Source: Sphingomonadales bacterium | Lineage (GTDB): Bacteria > Pseudomonadota > Alphaproteobacteria > Sphingomonadales > Sphingomonadaceae | Assembly (NCBI GenBank): GCA_020200935.1 | Contig: JAIVHR010000170.1 | Span: 1-9,402 of the forward strand | Reading direction: 5' to 3' | DNA length: 9,402 nucleotides | In this document: positions 1-6,700 of the stretch, piece after piece | Position numbering within the stretch: position 1 is the first letter of the stretch | How the letters are laid out: each line of letters opens with the position of its first letter | Notes under the pieces: model-generated | What the model was told of the DNA's origin: nothing | What the model saw: the letters and a program-made list of their open reading frames with translations, nothing else | Databases searched by the model: none | Made by a program: the position numbers and the translations under genes

Positions 1-1
1 G

Positions 2-1102
2 CTCTATACCGTTCCCGCGCAGGAGGCGCTGAGCGTCCCCGAGGTCCAGCGGATCATCGCCCAGGCGGTCGGCGAGGCGCAGGCGCGCGGGCTGCCCTCG
101 GTGATCGCGGTCACCGACCGGGTCGGCAACGTGCTCGGCGTCTTCCGGATGAACGGCGCGCGCGCCGTCGCCACGACCAGCCGCCGGACCCCGGCCGGGC
201 TCAATAGTCCGCCTATCGATGGCCAGGGCATCGACATTCCGGCCGAGGTCGCGGCGATCGCCAAGGCGATCACCGGCGCCTATCTGTCGAGCGGCGGCAA
301 CGCCTTTTCGAGCCGCACGGCGAGCATGATCGTCCAGCAGCATTTCCCGCCCGCTCCCTTCACCCCGGGGCTAGAGAGCGGCCCGCTATTCGGCGTCCAG
401 TTCAGCCAACTGCCCTGTTCGGACCTTTCGGCGCGCTTCGATCCGGGCGGCGGACCCGACGCGCTGATCGGTCCCAAGCGCTCGCCTTTCGGCTTGTCGG
501 CCGATCCCGGCGGCTTCCCGCTCTACAAGAACGGCGTGCTGGTCGGCGGCATCGGCGTGATGGGGGACGGCGATTACGGCTTCGATACCGACGTCACGAA
601 TCGCGACGAGGATGACGAGGAGGCGATCGCGCTCGCCGCCATCCAGGGCTTCGCGCCGCGCCGCGGCATCGAGGCCGACCGCATCCCGGTCGACGGCTCG
701 ACCTTGCGCTTCTCCGACATGCGCGTGAGCGACCTCGCGCCGCTGCGCACCAACTTCGCGGCGATCGACGGCCCCGCCGGCATGCTCGTGCCGGTGCGCG
801 GCTATACCGCCGGACCGATCATCGCCGGCGCCGCCTTCGGCACCGAAGCCTCGGGCGTGCGAGCCTCGACACCGGCCGAATTCGACATACGCGACGCCTT
901 CATCCTGACCGACGGCAGCGGCGGCAACCGCTATCCGGTCAGCGCGGGTACCGACGGCGCCGATATCGCCGGGCCGATCACCGCCGCCGAGGCACGCGCG
1001 ATCCTCGAAGAAGCCTTCACCGTGATGACGCGCGCCCGCGCCCAGATCCGCCGCCCGCTCGACAGCCGCGCGCAAGTGACGATTTCGCTCGTCGCGAACT
1101 GA
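2..1102 (+). pseudogene. GlcG/HbpS-like (DUF336) haem-binding protein, first half; 5' end outside window, frame broken at 1102
   Basis: The frame is open from base 2 and begins upstream, so the N-terminus and any signal peptide are not visible. The 366 visible residues open with a DUF336-type block: helix 'SVPEVQRIIAQAV', then strands 'VIAVTDRVGNVLGVFRM' (about residues 11-50). A long linker carries 'FPLYKNGVLVGGIGVMGDG' (about 175-193), a glycine-rich strand typical of the GlcG/HbpS fold. From about residue 325 a second copy begins ('ITAAEARAILEEA' ... 'RAQVTISLV'). It breaks off at the TGA 1100-1102, exactly where the counterpart of 'VTDRVGNVLG' should follow. The rest of the second half lies in another frame to 1716. 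The family is linked to haem binding or redox sensing, and the position beside cytochrome genes fits a haem-related role. I treat it as the front part of a broken gene; a sequencing or assembly error is the alternative. Confidence 0.75.
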
Positions 1103-1716
1103 ATGCCGCCGGCCAGGGCGTTTTCGTCCAGCGTGTCCGGGATTTTCTCGGCGACCCGCAGGCGCTGACCGGCGATTTCGCCTTCTCCGACCGCGCCGGC
1201 GGCAACCTGTCGCGTCCCTTCTTCCCCGACGGCGAAACCGGACGCCCGCCCGGCCCGCTCTCGCGCCCGATCGAGGATTTCAATCCCTTCGCCACCGGAC
1301 TCCAGATCCAGCTGGTGCTCGGCGATATCGCCGCTCATCTCGGCTTCGTCGGAGGTGCGGCGACCGATACGCCGCGGCGCTGCACCGGGCTGCCGAGCCC
1401 CGGGGCCGGCAAACCCAACCGGCTCGCCAACGGCATCCAGATCTTTCCCGGCTCGGTCCCGGTCTATCGCGGCGGCACGCTGGTCGGCGGGATCGGCGTG
1501 TCGGGCGACGGCATCGATCAGGACGATATGATCAGCTTCCTCGGGCTGCATAATGCGTCGGAACGCGTCGGCGGGATCAAAAATGCCGCGCCCGCGATCC
1601 GCGCCGACCGCATCGTCGTCGACCTCGGCGATGCACGGGTCCGGCTGCGCTACGTCAGTTGTCCCTTCGCACCGTTCCTCGACACGGACGTGCAGAATGT
1701 CTGTCAGGGCTTGTAG
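1099..1716 (+). pseudogene. Out-of-frame second half of the DUF336 haem-binding protein
   Basis: This frame reads about 205 codons and ends at TAG 1714-1716. It overlaps the upstream TGA and differs from the upstream frame by one position. Its content is the missing C-terminal half of the upstream gene: 'FLGDPQALTG', 'FAFSDRAGGNLSRPFFPDG', 'VPVYRGGTLVGGIGVSGDG' and 'APAIRADRIVVDLGD'. These parallel elements of the first half such as 'FPLYKNGVLVGGIGVMGDG' and 'FAPRRGIEADRIPVDG'. There is no convincing start with a ribosome-binding site near 1099; the first in-frame GTG (1315) lies deep inside the conserved part. It is therefore best read as a remnant rather than a separate gene. The segment corresponding to roughly 35-50 residues after 'RAQVTISLV' is absent, which suggests a deletion of more than 100 bases that also shifted frame. 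It sits three bases ahead of the barrel-protein start and probably belongs to the same transcript. Confidence 0.7.
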
Positions 1717-1719
1717 GCG

Positions 1720-3738
1720 ATGGGCGGGGGCGCCTCGCTGATCGCGATCGCGCTCGCCGCGCAGGGGCCGAATGCGTTCGCAGACTATCCCGTTAGCCCT
1801 GAGCTTATCGAAGGGCGCCTGGCGTTACGAGAAGCGGGCTTCGACAGGCTCAGCCCTAACGGTTCAGTTGCAAATGAGGAATTGGCCCTCGCCGAACCCG
1901 TGCCCGAAAGCTCGATGCGCCGCCGCGTCCCGGGCGAGGACGAGCGTGGCTTGAACGAGATCCAGGATGAGGAACAGACGCCCGAAGCCGGAGATGCCGA
2001 CGAAACGCTGATCGAGGGCCGCCGCCGCCCCGGCGTGCCGCAGAGCGAGCTGCCCGAAAAGGTGACGCAGGAGAATGAGGGCGCGGTGCGCGCGCCGCCG
2101 CCGACAGCCTTCCCGACCGACGAGATCCCGATCCCCGATCGCTGGCGGATCATCGAGACGCTGGGGCTGGTCGAGGAGAATTATCTCGATCCCTACAATC
2201 AGAATACGCTGAAGGGCGACCGGCCGATCCCGGTCGACGAGCTGCCCGGCTGGCTCTCTTGGCTGCCGATCGAGGGCGACGACTGGTTCTTCGTCGCCAA
2301 TGTCATCTCCGACACGGTGATCGAGCCGCGCAGCTTTCCGACCCCGGTCGGCGTGCAGACGACGCAGCGCCCCGACAGCCTCGACGTGTTCGGCCAGTCG
2401 GACAGCCTGGTGCTCGCCCAGACCTTCATCACCGGCGCCGCGCTGCTCAAGGGCTCGACCGCCTACAAGCCGCCCGACGTCGAATATCGCGTCACGCTGG
2501 CGACGCAGTTCAACTATGTCGACGTCCAGGAACGCCGGGTGCTGTTCGTCGAGCCGAGCAAGGGCACCAACCGTTTCGACTGGTTCACCGGCGTCCAGGA
2601 GCTGTTCTTCGACTATCACTTCCGCAACACCTCGCGGCGCTACGATTTCGATTCGATCCGCATCGGCATCCAGCCCTTCAACGCCGATTTCCGCGGCTTC
2701 CTGTTCCAGGACAACCAGCTCGGCGTGCGATTGTTCGGCACCCGCGACAATAATCGCTGGCAGTATAATTTCGCCGCCTTCATGCGGGTCGAGAAGGACA
2801 CCAACAGCGGGTTGAACGACATCTTCCAGACGCCGCGATCGGACTGGGTGTTGCACGCCAATCTCTACCGGCAGGACCTGCCCTTTCCCGGCCTCACCAG
2901 CCAGGTGAGCCTGACCTGGAACATCAATCGCGAGGCCGGCGATATCGAGATCGACGATAACGGCTTTCCGGTGCGCCCGGCGCTGCTCGGCGACCTGCGC
3001 GGGCGCGATTACGACGTCTTCTATCTCGGCTACAATGCCGATGGACGGATCGGGCGCTTCAACCTTTCCGCCAGCGCCTATCTGGCGCTCGGCGAGGACC
3101 GCAACAGCTTCTTTACCGGCGAGCCGGCCGATATCTTTGCATATTTTGGTGCCGCCGAACTTTCCTATGACTGGGACTGGCTGCGCTTCCGCCTGTCAGG
3201 GCTCTATGCTTCGGGCGACGGCGATCCCTATGACGGCACCGAGAGCGGATTCGACGCGATCTTCGAGAATCCGATCTTCGCCGGCGCCGACACCAGCTAC
3301 TGGATCCGCCAGACCATCCCCTTCGCCGGCGGCGGCCGCGTGATCGGCGTCAACGGCCGCAACGGCATCCTCAATTCGCTTCGCTCCTCGAAGGAGCAGG
3401 GCCAGTCGAACTTCAACAATCCGGGCACGATCCTGATCGGCGCCGGGGTCGATTTCGACATCACGCCCGAAATCCGCCTGTCCTTGAACGCCAATCATCT
3501 CTGGTTCGACGACACGTCGAGCCTGCAGGCGCTCAGGAACGAGGGCAGCATCCCGACCTCGATCGGCTATGACCTCTCGGCCGCCGCGATCTGGCGGCCC
3601 CGCGCGACGCAGAATATCGTCTTCCGCCTGTCGGGGGCGCTGCTCGAGGCGAGCGACGGCTTTGCCGATCTGTTTGCACAGGATCGCCGGTCGGACCTCT
3701 ATTATTCGGTCCTGTTCAACGCGATACTGACCTACTGA
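1720..3738 (+). CDS. Outer-membrane beta-barrel protein (porin-like partner of the decahaem cytochrome)
   Basis: 672 residues without a single cysteine. The visible N-terminus is hydrophobic and ends in 'NAFA|D' (cleavage after about residue 21), which fits export, but it has no basic residue. Residues 24-48 are encoded by an inserted palindromic repeat. Residues 50-135 are acidic, proline-rich and probably disordered. A conserved-looking block follows: 'DPYNQNTLKGDRPI' (about 157-170) and 'ISDTVIEPRSFPTPVG' (about 196-211). From about 230 to the end there are alternating polar/hydrophobic segments with aromatic girdles, such as 'YRVTLATQFNYVDV' and 'SIRIGIQPFNADFRGFLF'. The last strand 'LYYSVLFNAILTY' ends in tyrosine, like an outer-membrane assembly signal. 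I infer a barrel of many strands in the outer membrane. I do not recognise MtrB or PioB, and the N-terminal CXXC known from MtrB is absent. The ATG at 1720 follows the upstream TAG by three bases; an alternative start at 1697 would need one extra G. The stop overlaps the next start by one base, so the two proteins are probably made together. Confidence 0.75.
   Translation: MGGGASLIAIALAAQGPNAFADYPVSPELIEGRLALREAGFDRLSPNGSVANEELALAEPVPESSMRRRVPGEDERGLNEIQDEEQTPEAGDADETLIEGRRRPGVPQSELPEKVTQENEGAVRAPPPTAFPTDEIPIPDRWRIIETLGLVEENYLDPYNQNTLKGDRPIPVDELPGWLSWLPIEGDDWFFVANVISDTVIEPRSFPTPVGVQTTQRPDSLDVFGQSDSLVLAQTFITGAALLKGSTAYKPPDVEYRVTLATQFNYVDVQERRVLFVEPSKGTNRFDWFTGVQELFFDYHFRNTSRRYDFDSIRIGIQPFNADFRGFLFQDNQLGVRLFGTRDNNRWQYNFAAFMRVEKDTNSGLNDIFQTPRSDWVLHANLYRQDLPFPGLTSQVSLTWNINREAGDIEIDDNGFPVRPALLGDLRGRDYDVFYLGYNADGRIGRFNLSASAYLALGEDRNSFFTGEPADIFAYFGAAELSYDWDWLRFRLSGLYASGDGDPYDGTESGFDAIFENPIFAGADTSYWIRQTIPFAGGGRVIGVNGRNGILNSLRSSKEQGQSNFNNPGTILIGAGVDFDITPEIRLSLNANHLWFDDTSSLQALRNEGSIPTSIGYDLSAAAIWRPRATQNIVFRLSGALLEASDGFADLFAQDRRSDLYYSVLFNAILTY
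1790..1862. repeat. REP/REPIN-type inverted repeat inside the barrel-protein gene
   Basis: Two 28-base arms (1790-1817 and 1835-1862) flank a 17-base centre. One arm reads 'CCGTTAGCCCTGAGCTTATC' and on; the reverse complement of the other starts 'CCGTTAGGGCTGAGCCTGTC'. They match at 22 of 28 positions. The core resembles dispersed extragenic palindromes of sphingomonads. It is unusual here because it is translated in frame as residues 24-48 of the barrel protein, right after the predicted signal-peptide cleavage site. A related 20-base copy (17 of 20 identical to 1798-1817) lies at 8149-8168 in the intergenic gap. Confidence 0.85.
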
Positions 3739-3740
3739 TG
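3736..3740 (+). promoter_or_regulatory. TGATG stop-start overlap (translational coupling)
   Basis: The barrel-protein stop TGA (3736-3738) shares its A with the ATG (3738-3740) of the decahaem protein. No Shine-Dalgarno-like sequence is evident in the preceding 20 bases. Initiation by ribosomes finishing the barrel gene is therefore the simplest reading, and would keep the two products in step. Confidence 0.65.
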
Positions 3741-6700
3741 AGCAATTGGCGGCATATCATCCGAAAAGCCCTCCCCCTTGATGGGGGAGGGTTGGGTGGG
3801 GGTGACCTCTCCGCTTGCCGCGACGACCGCAAGGGGAGCGCGGGTGGAGAGGTCACCCCACCCCTAACCCCTCCCCATCAAGGGGAGGGGGACCACCTTG
3901 CATCGACTCGGTATCTTCGCCCGCAGGAGCACATTTCTCGCATCGCCCTCATTCTCGCCGCGCTGATCGTGCTCGCCGCGCTGCTCCTCTCGCGCCCGCT
4001 CACCGCCGCCGAGGGCGAGCAGGCGGTGCCGCGCGATTATGCCGCCGCCGGCGTGCTCGCCGAGCCGGCGCCGCGCACGCAGAGCACCGAAGAGGCCGAG
4101 GCCAAGAGCGCCGGCTGCATGAGCTGCCACACCACCACCGACCAGCTCTCGATGCACGCCACCCCGGCGGTGATCCTCGGCTGCACCGACTGCCATGGCG
4201 GCAACCCCGACGTCGCGCTCCAGAATCGCGATCTCGATCCCGACGATCCGGCCTATCTCGCGGTCCAGAACCGCGCCCATGTCCTGCCGCGCTATCCCGA
4301 AAGCTGGCACCATCCGGCGAGCGCCAATCCGCGGCGCAGCTACTCCTTGCTCAATCGCGAGAGCCCCGAATATATCCGCTTCGTCAATCCTAGCGACTAT
4401 CGCGTCGTGCGCGAATCCTGCGGCGCCTGCCATATCGAGATCATCGAGGCGTCGGAGCGCTCGCTGATGTCGACGGCGGCGATGTTCTGGGCCGGCGCGG
4501 CCTATAATAACGGCATCCTGCCCTTCAAGACGCCGCTCTTCGGCGAAGCCTATACCGATACCGGCGAGCCGGCGCGGCTGCTCGCCCCCGGCGATCCGCC
4601 CGGCGAGGTTACCGAGGAGCAGCGTCGGCGCGGCGCCCTCCCCGAACTCTATCCGCTGCCGAGCTGGCACACCGTCCCGCCCGGCGACATCTTCCGCGTC
4701 TTCGAGCGCGGCGGCCGCAATATCGGGACGCAATTTCCCGAGATCGGCATCCCCAATATCGGCGGCAACATCCAGCGTCTGGAGGAGCCCGGGCGGCCCG
4801 ATCTGCGCCAGTCGAATCGCGGACCGGGCACCGGGCTGCGCGTCTCGATCCCGATCCTCAACATCCACAAGACGCGGCTCAACGACCCCTTTACCTGGTT
4901 CATGGGGACCAACGACCAGCCGGGCGACTATCGCCATTCGGGCTGCGCGACCTGCCATGTCGTCTATGCCAACGACCGCGAACCGCGCCATTCGCTGACC
5001 TGGGCGCAATTTGGCCGCGACGGCCAGACGGCGACCACCGATCCGACGATCAACCGGCTGCGCGAAGGCCAGCATCGCCTCGGTGCGCATGAGACCGAAG
5101 AAGTCGACGTGTCGATGCCGGCCGGCCAATGCGGCGCCGCCTTCGACATGGTCGCCGATCGGCTCAGCGAGCAGGGGTTGCGCGCCTATGAGGATGGCGA
5201 AGCGCATGGCGCCGAAAGTGACGCGCATGGCGCGGAAGTTGGCGAAGACGGAGACTCTTCCGGGGCAGTCCCCTTCGAGCTGCGCGAGCGGGGCCATCCG
5301 GTGCGCCACGCCTTCACCAAGGCGATCCCGACCTCGCAATGCATGAGCTGTCACATGCACCAGCCCAACATGTTCATGAACAGCTATCTCGGCTACACGA
5401 TGTGGGATTATGAGAGCGATGCGCCGCTGATGTGGCCGCGCGAGCAGATCTACCGCACCGCCGAACAGGTCTTCGCGATTCTCGACCGCAATCCCGAGAT
5501 GGCGGCGGTGCGCGGCTGCTGGGGCGATGTCGACTTCCTCCGCAACGTCAACGACTTGATCAACCCGCAGGCGCGCGACACCCAGTTCGCCGACTATCAC
5601 GGCCATGGCTGGAACTTCCGCGCCATCTTCCGCCGCGACCGCGAGGGCAATCTGCTCGATGCCGAGGGCAACGTGCTCGATCCCGACGATCCCGAGCTTT
5701 ATCGCCGCGAGGGTGAGGGGCAATTCGTCGAGCCCGGGACCAACCCCGGCCGCGGCGTCCACATGATGGACATCCATGCCGAGGTCGGGATGCAATGCGC
5801 CGACTGCCATTTCGCGCAGGACAGCCACGGCAGCGGGCTGATCTATGCCGAAGTGGCCAGCGCGGTCGAGATCGGCTGCAAGGATTGCCACGGCACCGCC
5901 GACGATTATCCGACCTTGCTGACCTCGGGGCCGGCCGCGCCGCCCGCGGGGAACAATCTGTTATTGCTGCGCAATCAGGACGGCCGGCGGCGCTTCGAAT
6001 GGATGCGCGATTTTTCGGGGCGGCGAATTCTCGTCCAGCGGTCGATCGTCGATCCCGATCTCGAATGGGAGGTCCCGCTGGTGCGCGACACCGTCGACCG
6101 GTCGCATCCCGATTTCAACGCCCGCTCGGCGCGGGCAAAGCTGATGGGGCGGCAGGGCGCGGAGACCGGCGTGTTCGAATTCGGCCCGGGCATCCCGGCC
6201 AGCGATCGCGCGCATGACGACGAGGAGATCGCCTGCTTCACCTGCCACCTTTCCTGGACCACCTCATGCGGCGGCTGCCACCTGCCGATCGAGGCCAACG
6301 CGCTGACCTCATCGCATCGCTATGAAGGCATCCAGACGCGCAATTTCGCGAGCTACAATCCGCAGGTCGCGCGCGATCAGATGTTCCAGTTGGGCCGCCA
6401 CCAGGACACCAAGGGCAACATCATCGCGCCGGTGCGCTCGTCTTCGGCGCTGGTGCTCTCCTCGACCAACATCAACCGCGAGCGAATCTACGTCCAGCAG
6501 CCGCCGATCGCTTCAAGCGGCTTTTCTTCTCAAGCCTTTGCGCCGCATTTCCCCCACACAGTGCGAACGACCGAAACCAAGACCTGCACCGATTGTCACC
6601 TTTCGGAAGCCAACGACAACAACGCCATCATGGCGCAGCTCCTCCTCCACGGCACCAACTTCGTGAACTTCGTCGGCCTCCATGCCTGGGTCGGCGAGCA

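Noticed and set aside
1553..1741. Small plus-strand frame overlapping the end of the haem-binding remnant
   Set aside because: Its body is a Ser/Arg-rich shadow of the remnant. Only its last part, from the ATG at 1697, is of interest as a possible signal-peptide start for the barrel gene.
1720..3738. Barrel protein considered as MtrB or PioB
   Set aside because: It has no cysteines, so the N-terminal CXXC known from MtrB is absent, and I recognise no MtrB/PioB signature. Only a functional analogy can be defended.
3769..3891. Palindrome considered as an intrinsic terminator or a CRISPR repeat
   Set aside because: There is no T-run after the stem, no repeated spacing, and the frame is open through it into the signal segment.
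3864..5891. Minus-strand open frame of 675 codons opposite the decahaem gene
   Set aside because: It lies antisense to a gene with ten CXXCH motifs. Its Ala/Arg/Gly-rich, low-information product is what GC-rich antisense frames give, and no family motif is visible.
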